Below, in pieces: positions 17,155-26,707 of a stretch of DNA of 39,724 bases. Position 1 is the first letter of the stretch. Every line of letters begins with the position of its first letter. A program made the position numbers and the translations under genes. Origin of the DNA: Alcaligenaceae bacterium (GTDB taxonomy: Bacteria > Pseudomonadota > Gammaproteobacteria > Burkholderiales > Burkholderiaceae_B); NCBI GenBank assembly GCA_947379755.1, contig CANCOC010000025.1, forward strand, positions 1-39,724, read 5' to 3'. The notes beneath the pieces were generated by a model. That model saw nothing but the letters and a program-made list of their open reading frames with translations, was not told the origin of the DNA and did not search any database.

Positions 17155-17604
17155 TCAGGCCTTGCCTGTGCTGCCAAAGCCGCCTGTCCCGCGTGCGGAG
17201 CTGTCAAAGTCCTCCACCAGATTGAACTGCACTTGCACCACGGGCAACACAACCAGCTGCGCCAGACGCTCCATTGGCTGCAGAGTGTAAGCCGTGCTGC
17301 TGCGGTTCCAGGCCGATACCATCAGCGGTCCCTGATAATCCGAATCAATCAATCCAACCAGATTGCCCAGCACGATGCCATGCTTATGCCCCAGTCCTGA
17401 TCGTGGCAGAATCACAGCTGCGTAACCAGGGTCGGCCACATGGATGGCCAGGCCCGTTGGTATGAGATGTGTCGTACCCGGTTCAAGCACTAGCGCTTGC
17501 TCCAGGCAGGCTCGCAGGTCAAGCCCTGCAGAGCCTGAAGTGCCATAGGCAGGCAGCTGATCGCGCATACGTTCATCGAGAATCTTGAGATCAATGGGCT
17601 TCAT
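17155..17604 (-). CDS. dut: Deoxyuridine 5'-triphosphate nucleotidohydrolase (dUTPase)
   Basis: 149 residues, trimeric dUTPase length. All five motifs are present: [40 protein letters not shown] and [10 protein letters not shown] at the C-terminus. It hydrolyses dUTP to dUMP, keeping uracil out of DNA and feeding dTMP synthesis. It follows the DedA gene after 75 bases. That gap contains TTGACT on the minus strand, so dut may also have its own weak promoter. Confidence 0.97.
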   Translation of the reverse strand: MKPIDLKILDERMRDQLPAYGTSGSAGLDLRACLEQALVLEPGTTHLIPTGLAIHVADPGYAAVILPRSGLGHKHGIVLGNLVGLIDSDYQGPLMVSAWNRSSTAYTLQPMERLAQLVVLPVVQVQFNLVEDFDSSARGTGGFGSTGKA

Positions 17605-17679
17605 GGTGTGTGCAATGTGAGGAATTGTTAGGAGTGAATAGGGGGAAGGCTTGTGACGTGAGTCAATATACTTGTATCT

Positions 17680-18333
17680 TTACGTTTTTTTATTCGGTTT
17701 TTTACGTGTGCGTGTCTGATTGCGGCGAGACAAAATGATCAGCAGGACCAGGCTAATTAGTACACAAATCCCAACTGCCGAATAGATAGTGGTCTCGCGC
17801 GCCAGGGTAGACGCATGCGTTGCCTGTAGTGCACGTGCAGCGAAATATCCCGGTGCAAGCAATCCCGGTACCCAGAACAGAGCTGAGAGCACGTTTGCCA
17901 GCTGGAATCTGAATTCCGGCATCCCCATCACACCTGCCACCGTAGGAACCGTGCTGCGCAACGGACCCAGAAAACGTCCAACCAGTACGGCAAGAAATCC
18001 ATAACGATGAAAAAACAGGCGCGCACGTGCGATTTTTGTACGGTGGCGTTTAAGCGGGTGCCATCTCAATACGGAAGGTCCCAGTTTTTTACCGATCCAG
18101 TAGGACACCGCATCACCCATGATCGCACCAGCGTACCCCCAGAGCACGATGGGCATGAGCGGCAGGGTATCACTGCCAATCAGTCCGCCCGTCAGCAACA
18201 GGAGTGCCGTGGCAGGGATCAGCATGCCAATCAGTAGCATCGACTCACCAAGGGTGAGTAGAAAAACAATGGGACCTGCCCAGGACTGATGGTCCTGAAT
18301 AAACTGCGTAGCTAAATCAATCAGTGCTTGCAC
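17680..18333 (-). CDS. DedA family membrane protein
   Basis: 217 residues from a GTG start. The DedA/SNARE-associated (VTT) pattern is clear: FLLTLGESMLLIGMLIPATALLLLTGGL, WGYAGAIMGDAVSYWIGKKLGP, and FFHRYGFLAVLVGRFLGPLRSTVPTVAGVMGM with the conserved arginines and glycines. There are several hydrophobic segments and a final helix ending in a very basic tail (RRNQTRTRKKPNKK). DedA proteins are linked to lipid scrambling/undecaprenyl-phosphate recycling and membrane homeostasis. It begins 12 bases after coaBC, between it and dut. No Shine-Dalgarno is evident, so expression probably depends on coupling to coaBC. Confidence 0.92.
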   Translation of the reverse strand: MQALIDLATQFIQDHQSWAGPIVFLLTLGESMLLIGMLIPATALLLLTGGLIGSDTLPLMPIVLWGYAGAIMGDAVSYWIGKKLGPSVLRWHPLKRHRTKIARARLFFHRYGFLAVLVGRFLGPLRSTVPTVAGVMGMPEFRFQLANVLSALFWVPGLLAPGYFAARALQATHASTLARETTIYSAVGICVLISLVLLIILSRRNQTRTRKKPNKKT

Positions 18334-18345
18334 GTAATTGAGTGT

Positions 18346-19545
18346 TTAAGGTCGGTGGGCGGACATGCGCGTCGTGACTGCCTGGATAATTTGACGCGCG
18401 ACATCCTGCTTTGCGTTCGGGGGCAGGGGGTGTTCGCCATATTCGTCAAAAATGGAAACTGTGGTGTGGTCTGCATCCATCACATGTTGCGCAAGATTGC
18501 CGATCAGCATCGGAATTCCTTTGCGCAGGCGTTTCTCATGGGCAAATTCTGAAAGCCGTTCTGTTTCGGCCGCAAACCCTACGCACCATGGCGCATCGGG
18601 GAGTTTTGCCACTTCGGCCAGAATATCCGGATTTGGAACAAAGTTGAGTGTCGGAGTATCTTTGCCATTCTTTTTAATTTTATCGGCTGATACATTCTCA
18701 ACGCGCCAGTCGGCAACGGCTGCGACGGCAATAAAAATATCCTTTCCCTTAATACTGGCCATCACGGCATCATGCATTTGTCGGGCAGTTTCAACATCGA
18801 TACGGGTGACGCCATGAGGCGTCGTCAATGCGGTCGGACCCGAGATCAGCGTTACGGTCGCGCCCGCTTCCCATGCGGCTTTAGCCAGTGCGTAGCCCGT
18901 CTTGCCGGATGATCTGTTACTGATCACGCGCACAGGATCAATGGGTTCAATGGTGGGTCCTGCCGTAATCAGAACATGCTTGTCTTTGAGCGATTTAGGC
19001 TGAAAAAATCCGATCATTTCGGCGAGCAACTGGGCAGGTTCAAACATGCGCCCGTCGCCCGTTTCACCGCAGGCCTGGCTACCTGTACCGGGTCCGAGGA
19101 TATTCACACCGTCTTGCTCAAGCTGGGCCACGTTGCGCTGAGTTGGGGCTTGCAGCCACATTTCGCGATTCATGGCTGGCGCGACAAGCAAGGGGCAGGC
19201 GCGTGCCAGGCAGAGCGTCGAGAGCAGATCGTCGGCGCGGCCCTGTACCAGCTTGGCCATGAAATCTGCTGAGGCGGGTGCAATCAGAATGGCATCTGCG
19301 CCGCGGGACAGATCAATGTGCGCCATGTTGTTGGGCACCCTCGCATCCCACACGTCGACAAAGACGGGACGACCTGAAAGCGCCTGCATCGTCACAGGGG
19401 TAATAAAGCGGGTCGCGGCTTCGGTCATCACGACGTCCACCGTGGCACCATGCTCGATTAAGCGGCGCACTAACTCAGCGGATTTATAGCAGGCGATGCC
19501 ACCACTCAAACCCAGCACAATCCGTTTGTCATGAAGATCTTGCAT
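18346..19545 (-). CDS. coaBC: Bifunctional phosphopantothenoylcysteine decarboxylase / phosphopantothenate-cysteine ligase
   Basis: 399 residues from the ATG at 19545 (AGAGG upstream); an in-frame start 11 codons earlier lies deep in lspA and is less likely. The CoaC half carries the flavoprotein fold [14 protein letters not shown], the catalytic His in [23 protein letters not shown], and APAMNREMW. The CoaB half has [32 protein letters not shown] and the KIKK segment. It makes 4'-phosphopantetheine for CoA. It overlaps the end of lspA by 17 bases, so the two are co-transcribed. Confidence 0.97.
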   Translation of the reverse strand: MQDLHDKRIVLGLSGGIACYKSAELVRRLIEHGATVDVVMTEAATRFITPVTMQALSGRPVFVDVWDARVPNNMAHIDLSRGADAILIAPASADFMAKLVQGRADDLLSTLCLARACPLLVAPAMNREMWLQAPTQRNVAQLEQDGVNILGPGTGSQACGETGDGRMFEPAQLLAEMIGFFQPKSLKDKHVLITAGPTIEPIDPVRVISNRSSGKTGYALAKAAWEAGATVTLISGPTALTTPHGVTRIDVETARQMHDAVMASIKGKDIFIAVAAVADWRVENVSADKIKKNGKDTPTLNFVPNPDILAEVAKLPDAPWCVGFAAETERLSEFAHEKRLRKGIPMLIGNLAQHVMDADHTTVSIFDEYGEHPLPPNAKQDVARQIIQAVTTRMSAHRP

Positions 19546-20089
19546 GCGAACCTCTGAGGCGGAGCAGTTCATCAACAATCAGCAGAATAGCACCGAGCGT
19601 GATTGCACAGTCCGCAAGATTAAATGCCGGGTAGTACCACTGATGCCAGTAAAACAACAGGAAGTCGATCACATGGCCATAAGCGATGCGATCGATCACA
19701 TTACCTAGCGCTCCCCCAAGAATGAGGGCAAGTGCAAGCATGAAGCGGTGCTGGTGTCGATTTTTGTGCATCATCCAGAGAATGAACAGCACGGCACACA
19801 GTGCGAGCGCAGTAAAGAACCAGCGCTGCCAGCCACCCTCGTTGGCAAGAAAACTAAAGGCCGCACCCGGGTTGTAGAGCAGGGTGAAATCAAAAAACGG
19901 CGTAACGTGAATACGTTCGCCATATTGCAGGTGCGTATCAAAGCCGATTTTGCTGAGCTGATCTGCCAGCACCAGCACAAACGCCAGCAATATCCACCTG
20001 AACAATCCACGATAGGACGAACCGGTTGATGATGTGGCGGATGCTGCAGTGTTGCGTGCCACGTTTGCTGGGTCTGGGGAGGCGTTCAT
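19529..20089 (-). CDS. lspA: Lipoprotein signal peptidase (signal peptidase II)
   Basis: 186 residues, with a roughly 27-residue polar N-terminal extension before the first membrane helix. LspA cleaves the signal peptide of diacylglyceryl-modified prolipoproteins in the inner membrane. The catalytic aspartates are Asp133 (GNVIDRIAYGHVIDFL) and Asp160 (FNLADCAITLGA); YNPGAAFSFL is also conserved. Four membrane helices are apparent. It lies between ileS (37-base gap) and coaBC (overlap). The ileS-lspA pairing is widespread in bacteria. Confidence 0.97.
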   Translation of the reverse strand: MNASPDPANVARNTAASATSSTGSSYRGLFRWILLAFVLVLADQLSKIGFDTHLQYGERIHVTPFFDFTLLYNPGAAFSFLANEGGWQRWFFTALALCAVLFILWMMHKNRHQHRFMLALALILGGALGNVIDRIAYGHVIDFLLFYWHQWYYPAFNLADCAITLGAILLIVDELLRLRGSHARSS

Positions 20090-20126
20090 TCAGTCAGTCT
20101 CTGCTCTCAAGTTCGGCACCTCGCCC

Positions 20127-22982
20127 TTAGGCTTGCGCTGAGGCGGCTTCGTTCAGGCTACTGACGCATCGTCCGCAAATATGTGGATGAGCGGCATCTT
20201 GTCCAATGTCTGCACGATAATGCCAGCAACGCTCGCACTTTTGATGACCAGAAGGCGCAATGTTGATTTGTAGGTCTCCCGTACCTGGCTGAACATTCAC
20301 ACGCGAAACGATGAAAATGAAGGGCAGCTGGTCCGCAACACTTTGCAACAAGGCGAAGTCCTCACCGCTTGCAGTCAGCTCGACTTCACCCTGCAAAGAA
20401 GAACCAATACTGCCGGCTGTGCGCAGATCTTCGAGCTTGCGCATGACGAGCGCACGAATTTCGCGCAGGCGTGTCCAGCGTGGCTGCATGGCCTGCGCGT
20501 CACTGACTGCAGGCACTGCGTGGTAACACTCAGTAAAGATTGTGATGCGACCCAGATCAGCAGCGCCTGCAAGTGTTGTCGTGCCTAAAATTCCCCACGC
20601 TTCTTCGGCTGTGAACGAAAGAACCGGAGCCATCAGTTTGAGCAGACTTTGGGTGATGTGCAATAAAGCAGTTTGAGCCGAGCGACGTGCCAGGCTGCGT
20701 GGCGCAGAGGTGTACAGACGATCTTTCAGGACATCCAGATAAAACGCACCCAGATCTTCGGAACAAAAATGCTGCAGACGCGACATCCCAGGCTGGAATT
20801 CATAGCGTTCAAAAAAACCCAGCACTTCATTTTGCATCTGAGCCGTCATCGCGAGCGCATAACGATCAATCTCCAGCATTTCATGTGGGGAAATTGTATC
20901 TGTGCCGGGATTAAAGTCAGCAAGGTTTGCGAGTAAAAAGCGCAGCGTATTGCGGATGCGCCGATAGCCCTCGACAACACGTTTGAGAATCTCATCCGAA
21001 ATCGATAGTTCGCCCGAATAATCCGTACTAGCAACCCAGAGGCGCAGGATTTCTGCACCCAGACTGTCGGAAACTTTTTGCGGGGCAATCACGTTTCCGA
21101 CAGACTTACTCATCTTGCGGCCTTGACCGTCAACCACAAAACCGTGTGTGAGCAAGCCTTTGTAAGGTGCGCGACCGTAGAGCATGCAGCCAGTGAGCAG
21201 CGAGGAGTGAAACCAGCCGCGATGCTGATCGGAGCCTTCCAGATACAGGTCTGCCGGCCAGGTCAGATCTCCATGCGAGCCATTGTGCATGTTGTCAGGA
21301 CCACCGAGTACCGTAGCATGTGTGGTGCCTGAGTCAAACCAGACATCAAGTGTGTCGCGATTCTTTTCGTAGAGCGCGGCATCAGTCGCGCTGAGTAAAT
21401 CAGCGGGTTCAATTGACTGCCAGGCTTCAATCCCGTGCTGTTCAACGCGTTTGGCAACCTCTTCGAGCAAAGCGGGTGTGTCAGGATGCAGTGCGCCTGT
21501 CTCTTTGTGGATAAAAAAGGCCATCGGCACGCCCCACTGGCGCTGACGTGAGAGCGTCCAGTCTGGCCGGTTGGCAATCATCGCGTGCAGACGTGCTCGT
21601 CCCCATGCGGGGAAAAATTCAGTGGCTTCGATAGCCGCCAGTGCGCTCACGCGCAAGGTTGCCTGATCCGTGTTGGGCTGGACATCCATTCCCGCAAACC
21701 ATTGGCTGGTGGCACGGTAAATGATAGGTGTCTTGTGGCGCCAGCAATGCATGTAGCTATGGGTGTAGGCTTCTTGTCTGATCAGCGTGCCGGCTTCGGT
21801 CAGCGCCTCGATTATTTTTGGATTGGCTTCCCAGATCGACAGACCGCCAAAGCCTGGCAGGCCAGGTACATACTTGCCATCGCCCATGACTGGATTGATG
21901 ATATCGGCGTCTTTCATTCCGTGCGATTTGCAGGAAATAAAATCTTCTACACCATAGGCGGGTGCCGAGTGCACAACACCTGTACCCGTGTCCAGCGTGA
22001 CATACTCACCCAGATATACCGGTGAGAGTCGCTGGTAACCGGCATCAAATTTGGCGAGTGGGTGTTCAAAACCTATCAGGCTAAGAGAGGAGCCAACGCA
22101 ACGGGCAATGATTTCGCCGGTCATGCCCCATTCCTTGAGGCAGGTTTCAACGCGGTCTGCTGCCAGGATCAGGAGATCACCAGTAGCCGGAGCAGGTGTG
22201 ACACGCACCAGCGCATATTCGAACTCAGGATGGATGTTGAGTGCCTGATTCGATGGGATCGTCCAGGGTGTGGTGGTCCAGATCACGATGGCGCCAGCGC
22301 CCACGGCGGGTACACCAAATGCTTTGGCCAGTGCGGTGGTGTCGGCAAACGGAAACGCAATGTGCACGGCGTGGTCTTTCTTGTCTGCGTATTCAACTTC
22401 TGCCTCGGCCAGTGCCGAGCCACAGTCAAAGCACCAGTTCACTGGCTTGAGGCCGCGAAAGACATAGCCTTTTTCGAGAATGCGGCCCAGCGCGCGGATC
22501 TCGTTGGCTTCGTTGCTGAAATTCATGGTCAGGTAGGGACGACTCCAGTCTCCCAGTACACCGAGACGTTCGAAGTCTTTTTTCTGACGGTCAATCTGCT
22601 CAAGTGCATAGGCGCGCGCTTTGGACTGGACTTCAGCGACAGGCAACCGTTTGCCGTATTTTTTCTCGATCTGGATTTCGATCGGCATGCCATGACAATC
22701 CCAGCCTGGTACGTAGGCCGCATCAAAACCAGCCATGTTCCGGCTCTTGATGATGATGTCTTTCAGAACCTTGTTGACGGCGTGGCCAATGTGAATATCG
22801 CCATTGGCATAAGGTGGTCCGTCATGCAGCAAGAATTTTGGGCGTCCGCGACTGGCGTCACGAATGGCCTGGTAAACCTTTTTCTCCTGCCAGGCTGCGA
22901 CCCACAGGGGTTCGCGCTTGGGCAGGTCGCCACGCATAGGAAAGGAGGTGTCGGGCAGATTGAGTGTATTTTTATAGTCCAT
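20127..22982 (-). CDS. ileS: Isoleucyl-tRNA synthetase
   Basis: 951 residues from the ATG at 22982, giving the canonical [12 protein letters not shown] start. In-frame ATGs up to 23021 lie inside ribF and encode unconserved residues. It is a class Ia synthetase: [15 protein letters not shown] at about 53-67 (HIGH motif 64-67), KMSKS in [10 protein letters not shown], the editing-domain region [15 protein letters not shown], and a C-terminal zinc site ([12 protein letters not shown] ... CGRC). It attaches isoleucine to tRNA-Ile. It overlaps ribF by 11 bases and has no clear Shine-Dalgarno, so coupling to ribF translation is likely. Confidence 0.97.
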   Translation of the reverse strand: MDYKNTLNLPDTSFPMRGDLPKREPLWVAAWQEKKVYQAIRDASRGRPKFLLHDGPPYANGDIHIGHAVNKVLKDIIIKSRNMAGFDAAYVPGWDCHGMPIEIQIEKKYGKRLPVAEVQSKARAYALEQIDRQKKDFERLGVLGDWSRPYLTMNFSNEANEIRALGRILEKGYVFRGLKPVNWCFDCGSALAEAEVEYADKKDHAVHIAFPFADTTALAKAFGVPAVGAGAIVIWTTTPWTIPSNQALNIHPEFEYALVRVTPAPATGDLLILAADRVETCLKEWGMTGEIIARCVGSSLSLIGFEHPLAKFDAGYQRLSPVYLGEYVTLDTGTGVVHSAPAYGVEDFISCKSHGMKDADIINPVMGDGKYVPGLPGFGGLSIWEANPKIIEALTEAGTLIRQEAYTHSYMHCWRHKTPIIYRATSQWFAGMDVQPNTDQATLRVSALAAIEATEFFPAWGRARLHAMIANRPDWTLSRQRQWGVPMAFFIHKETGALHPDTPALLEEVAKRVEQHGIEAWQSIEPADLLSATDAALYEKNRDTLDVWFDSGTTHATVLGGPDNMHNGSHGDLTWPADLYLEGSDQHRGWFHSSLLTGCMLYGRAPYKGLLTHGFVVDGQGRKMSKSVGNVIAPQKVSDSLGAEILRLWVASTDYSGELSISDEILKRVVEGYRRIRNTLRFLLANLADFNPGTDTISPHEMLEIDRYALAMTAQMQNEVLGFFERYEFQPGMSRLQHFCSEDLGAFYLDVLKDRLYTSAPRSLARRSAQTALLHITQSLLKLMAPVLSFTAEEAWGILGTTTLAGAADLGRITIFTECYHAVPAVSDAQAMQPRWTRLREIRALVMRKLEDLRTAGSIGSSLQGEVELTASGEDFALLQSVADQLPFIFIVSRVNVQPGTGDLQINIAPSGHQKCERCWHYRADIGQDAAHPHICGRCVSSLNEAASAQA

Positions 22983-23943
22983 GGAGCGCAAAATAAGCGC
23001 GCGCATGCTGTGCATCGGCATGCATGGCGGCAGTCAGGGTTGGGAGATCAGGAAACTTTTCTTCGTCCCGCACGTGCTGCAGGAGTTCAACGCGAATGAG
23101 TTTACCGTAAGCGTCTAAGTTCGTCGTGAGTAAATGGGTTTCAAGCAGAATTCGACCGTTGTCCTCTACTGTCGGGCGTACCCCGAGGCTGGCAACGCCA
23201 GGCAGAGGCAGCGGCCCCAGACCGTGCACGCGCACGACATAAATGCCAGACCTTGCAGCACAGCGGGGTGTGACTTTCATATTCATCGTCGGCATATTCA
23301 GTGTGCGACCGAGCTTTTGGCCGTGAATGACATGACCGGTCATGGCGAACGTGCGTCCCAGCAAATGGGCGGCGTGCTTGAGGTCACCTGCACCGAGCGC
23401 AGCCCGGACTTCTGAACTTGAAATCCTGTGGCCATGGGCATCTGTCACCTCCAGCATGGTTTGCACCTGCATCCCGTGTTGGCTGCCGAGTTGCTTGAGC
23501 AAGGCGATATCGCCCATGCGCTGGCGCCCAAAGCGGAAATCCTCTCCGACTAGCAGCCAGCGGACGCCAAGCTCTTCGATCAGGAGCTGCAGGACAAAAT
23601 CGGTAGCGGACATCTCGGCCATGGCACGGTTAAATCTTGCCAGAATGATTTGTTCGATGCCGCAGTCTGCTAGTGCGGTGAGTTTGTCCCGCAAACCGCT
23701 GATTTGAGGCGGAGAAAGCTCGGGACGGTGATTAAGCCGGGCAAAATACTCTCTGGGGTGTGGGGTGAACGTCAGGACAGTAGGCAGCAGGGCTTGCTGT
23801 CGTGCAGCCTTGCAGACTTGTTCCAGCATGGCTGTGTGTCCGCGATGCACCCCGTCAAAGTTACCAATTGACAAGGCGCAGGACACGCGCGAAGAGGGCG
23901 CAGGAGGGTGGCGACGGATGCGTAGAGTAGTTTTCACGTACAC
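22972..23943 (-). CDS. ribF: Bifunctional riboflavin kinase / FAD synthetase
   Basis: 323 residues from GTG at 23943; a GTG two codons later (23937) is equally plausible and neither has a good ribosome binding site. The N-terminal adenylyltransferase domain has [12 protein letters not shown] and [14 protein letters not shown]; the C-terminal riboflavin kinase domain has [20 protein letters not shown] and [17 protein letters not shown]. It makes FMN and FAD. It is the first gene of the minus-strand ribF-ileS-lspA-coaBC-dedA-dut operon and is divergent from purN with only 37 bases between them. Confidence 0.95.
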   Translation of the reverse strand: MYVKTTLRIRRHPPAPSSRVSCALSIGNFDGVHRGHTAMLEQVCKAARQQALLPTVLTFTPHPREYFARLNHRPELSPPQISGLRDKLTALADCGIEQIILARFNRAMAEMSATDFVLQLLIEELGVRWLLVGEDFRFGRQRMGDIALLKQLGSQHGMQVQTMLEVTDAHGHRISSSEVRAALGAGDLKHAAHLLGRTFAMTGHVIHGQKLGRTLNMPTMNMKVTPRCAARSGIYVVRVHGLGPLPLPGVASLGVRPTVEDNGRILLETHLLTTNLDAYGKLIRVELLQHVRDEEKFPDLPTLTAAMHADAQHARAYFALHGL

Positions 23944-23980
23944 AGTTTACAATTTCGGGCTGCCTTGTTAGTGGATAACC

Positions 23981-24646
23981 ATGCCTGTACCAAATTTTTT
24001 ACGCCGTCGCTTCGTGATTTTGATATCGGGGCAGGGCTCAAACATGCAGGCAATCGTCCAGGCTTGCCAGTCAGAACGCTGCCCGGCGGAGGTTCTGGCA
24101 GTCATTTCCAGTCGGCCACAGAGTTCTGGTCTGGACTGGGCAGCGGACCAGGGAATCGCGACACATGTGGTTGCTCACGCAGAATTCGCCTCAAGAACGG
24201 CATTTGATGCGACACTAGCGGATGTGATTGATCGCTATTCACCCGATTATGTGCTGTTAGCCGGTTTTATGCGGGTTCTGACCCCCGGTTTTGTTGAAAA
24301 GTATGCGGGCAGGCTGGTCAATATCCATCCCTCTCTGCTACCAGCATTTCCAGGTATGCATACGCATGCCCAGGCACTTGCCAAGGGGGTGCAGGTGCAT
24401 GGCTGCACCGTCCATTTCGTCACGCCTGTGCTCGATCATGGCCCCATCATCGCTCAGGGCGTGGTGCCGGTCGAACAGGCAGATACCCCCGAGTCGCTGG
24501 CTGAACGTGTGCTTGCCATCGAACATATTGTTTATCCCCAGGTTGCGACCTGGCTTGCCGAGGGTCGAGTGCATTTGATGCCCGACCAGCGTGTGCAAGT
24601 CGACGCGATTTTTTCCAGATTATTTGTTTCGGAGTCCTTATTATGA
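23981..24646 (+). CDS. purN: Phosphoribosylglycinamide formyltransferase
   Basis: 221 residues. PurN transfers a formyl group from 10-formyl-THF to GAR, the third step of purine synthesis. The start FVILISGQGSNMQAI binds the GAR phosphate; the catalytic residues Asn114 and His116 (VNIHPSLLPAF) and Asp152 (PVLDHGPII) are all present. The TGA overlaps the ATG of the next gene by four bases. A near-consensus DnaA box (one mismatch) lies just before the ATG, probably by chance. Confidence 0.95.
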   Translation: MPVPNFLRRRFVILISGQGSNMQAIVQACQSERCPAEVLAVISSRPQSSGLDWAADQGIATHVVAHAEFASRTAFDATLADVIDRYSPDYVLLAGFMRVLTPGFVEKYAGRLVNIHPSLLPAFPGMHTHAQALAKGVQVHGCTVHFVTPVLDHGPIIAQGVVPVEQADTPESLAERVLAIEHIVYPQVATWLAEGRVHLMPDQRVQVDAIFSRLFVSESLL

Positions 24647-26583
24647 TCAACACACGCATACCCAGTCGCGGCAGCCGACCCAAGTCGGGCGAGGCGCGTG
24701 TGAAGTCACGCTCCTCGACCGCAGGTGGCTCTCATTCAGCCCCAAAAAAATTCGATCCAAATCGTGCACCCGAAAAGGGGTCTGCAACTGAGCGCCTGAT
24801 GAATGCCCAGCCTGCTTACTCGACCCGCTCAGGTTCGGGTAGTGGGACGGGTGGCAGCTCAAACTACCGCGGTCCCGATTCCCGTAACGACAGTGGCGCA
24901 GAGCGCCAGGTCCATGCACCCTTTGTACACAAGCCCCGTCAGCCGCCGATGACGATCCGCCTGGATCAGATTCGCAAAGTGCTCGACGAAGTCCTTACCA
25001 TGCGGTTTGCCGCAGACTCCGTGGTGTCCCACTGGTTCAGGGCGCACCCTAATCTAGGGATTCGTGACCGTTCAGAGGTTGCCGAGGCTGTCTACGATGT
25101 TTTGCGTCATCTGCGTCGCTATCGTCAGTTGGCCGAAAGCGGTGTGGGCAATGCCGTGCGACGGCTCGCCATCCAGGGGGCTATCTCGACCATGGACCCC
25201 GAAAAAGTCAAGACTGTGATGGATGCCGGCGAATTGGCCTGGCTGGATCGCATTGGCCAGATTGATCCACAATCCATGCCGTTGTCCATTCGTGCCAGCT
25301 TGCCCGACTGGCTGTTTGACAGGATGAAAGACCTGCCCGACCTTGAGTCGCTGGCAACCTCCCTGAACAAGCATGCGCCGCTTGATATCCGTGTCAATCC
25401 GATGAAAGCCGAGCGTGATGAGATGCTTGCGGACCTGACCCGCGGCAACGCGGTACGTCATGCACCGGTTGCGACACCTTTTTCACCTTGGGGCATTCGT
25501 CTCAAAGGCCGTCCTGCCATGAACAAATGGCATCAGTTCGAACATGGACTGATTGAGGTCCAGGACGAAGGCAGTCAGCTGCTGGCCTTGCTTGTCGGTC
25601 CTAAACGCGGCGAGATGGTGATTGATTTTTGTGCGGGTGCGGGAGGTAAAACACTTCTGCTGGGCGCTCTGATGCGCTCGACTGGCCGCCTGTACGCTTT
25701 TGATGTCTCTGCAACGCGTCTAGCCAAGGCTAAGCCTCGCTTTGCGCGAAGTGGGTTGTCCAATGTAGTGCCGGTTGCGATCGACCACGAGAATGACCAG
25801 CGCGTGCGCCGCCTGGCGGGTAAGGCCCATCGTGTTCTGGTCGATGCGCCGTGTAGTGGAGTTGGCACGCTCAGGCGTAATCCTGACCTGAAATGGCGCC
25901 AGTCGGCTCAGAGTCTTGAAGAACTGGTTGCTTTGCAGGCGCGCATCCTTGCCAGTGCGTCACGCTGTGTTGCGCCAGGTGGAAGACTGGTCTATGCGAC
26001 CTGCAGTCTGCTGGTTGAAGAAAACGAGCAACAAGCGGAAAAATTTCTGAGTGAACACCCGGATTTTGAGTTGGTCGACGCAGCACCAATCATTGCAGCG
26101 CGCACACCGCTTGAAATCGACGGCCCTTACTTTAAATTGCGCCCCGACGTACACGGCACAGACGGTTTCTTTGCTGCTGTGTTTGAACGTCGAAAGGCTG
26201 CCTCCGACGTATCCACCGAATCTGACGCCGAAGCAAGTCCCGCGCCCAAGGCTGCAGTAAAAATCAAACAAGCGGTTGCAGCTGCTGAGCCTGTTGCACA
26301 GGGGAGCGCTGAGCCTGTTTCTGAGCCAGAAGTGGTGCCAGCACAGCAACCAGTTGTTTGCGCCCAGGTTGAGCAGGACGATGCCCTGGCACCCACAGCG
26401 CAAGCCGCCCCTGCGCCTGAGCCGGTGGCGATAGCGCCAGCCCCGATGGGCTCGGCAGCCAGCAAGGGGGCTGTCATGAGTTCACCACTGGATCAGATCG
26501 CAGAGCATTTCGCCGAGGAAATTGTCCCTGTGGCGCCAAAGCGGGAGCGTAAAAAATCAACGAAAGTGACTAAGTCAGTCTAA
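24643..26583 (+). CDS. RsmB/NOP-family rRNA (cytosine-C5) methyltransferase with long N- and C-terminal tails
   Basis: 646 residues, clearly longer than the usual 430-480. Residues 1-100 are Ser/Gly/Arg/Lys-rich low complexity. The family core follows: an NusB-like helical part (about 103-200), then the Rossmann methyltransferase with motif I DFCAGAGGKT (328-337), the release cysteine Cys404 in DAPCSGVGTLRRNPDLKWR, and the catalytic Cys454 in VYATCSLLVEENEQQ. Residues 517-646 are an Ala/Pro/Glu-rich tail ending in a basic patch (KRERKKSTKVTK). The exact RNA target is not determinable. It is translationally coupled to purN (ATGA). Confidence 0.9.
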   Translation: MINTRIPSRGSRPKSGEARVKSRSSTAGGSHSAPKKFDPNRAPEKGSATERLMNAQPAYSTRSGSGSGTGGSSNYRGPDSRNDSGAERQVHAPFVHKPRQPPMTIRLDQIRKVLDEVLTMRFAADSVVSHWFRAHPNLGIRDRSEVAEAVYDVLRHLRRYRQLAESGVGNAVRRLAIQGAISTMDPEKVKTVMDAGELAWLDRIGQIDPQSMPLSIRASLPDWLFDRMKDLPDLESLATSLNKHAPLDIRVNPMKAERDEMLADLTRGNAVRHAPVATPFSPWGIRLKGRPAMNKWHQFEHGLIEVQDEGSQLLALLVGPKRGEMVIDFCAGAGGKTLLLGALMRSTGRLYAFDVSATRLAKAKPRFARSGLSNVVPVAIDHENDQRVRRLAGKAHRVLVDAPCSGVGTLRRNPDLKWRQSAQSLEELVALQARILASASRCVAPGGRLVYATCSLLVEENEQQAEKFLSEHPDFELVDAAPIIAARTPLEIDGPYFKLRPDVHGTDGFFAAVFERRKAASDVSTESDAEASPAPKAAVKIKQAVAAAEPVAQGSAEPVSEPEVVPAQQPVVCAQVEQDDALAPTAQAAPAPEPVAIAPAPMGSAASKGAVMSSPLDQIAEHFAEEIVPVAPKRERKKSTKVTKSV

Positions 26584-26596
26584 CTAGTGACTAAGT
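26565..26596. repeat. 11-base direct repeat spanning the methyltransferase stop codon
   Basis: AGTGACTAAGT occurs at 26565-26575 and 26586-26596, 21 bases apart (about two helical turns). The first copy lies within TGACTAAGTCA, an odd-length perfect palindrome. It may be chance or a small operator for the desaturase gene downstream. Confidence 0.4.
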
Positions 26597-26707
26597 TGCA
26601 TGCAATTTGTTGATATTCCTCAACATTTTATATGTTTTACCTTTCGTGTCAGGCATGGTTGCGTTAAAATTGACCCTGTTCCTTTTTTTGCGAGTTTTTA
26701 GCTACTC

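Noticed and set aside
22062-23099. Long open frame (345 codons) on the plus strand, antisense to ileS
   Set aside because: It is wholly opposite to ileS/ribF coding sequence, has no recognisable domain and composition typical of an antisense shadow.
23970-23978. DnaA-box-like AGTGGATAA before purN
   Set aside because: One mismatch from consensus and isolated; it also sits at the purN ribosome binding region, so a chance match is the simpler view.
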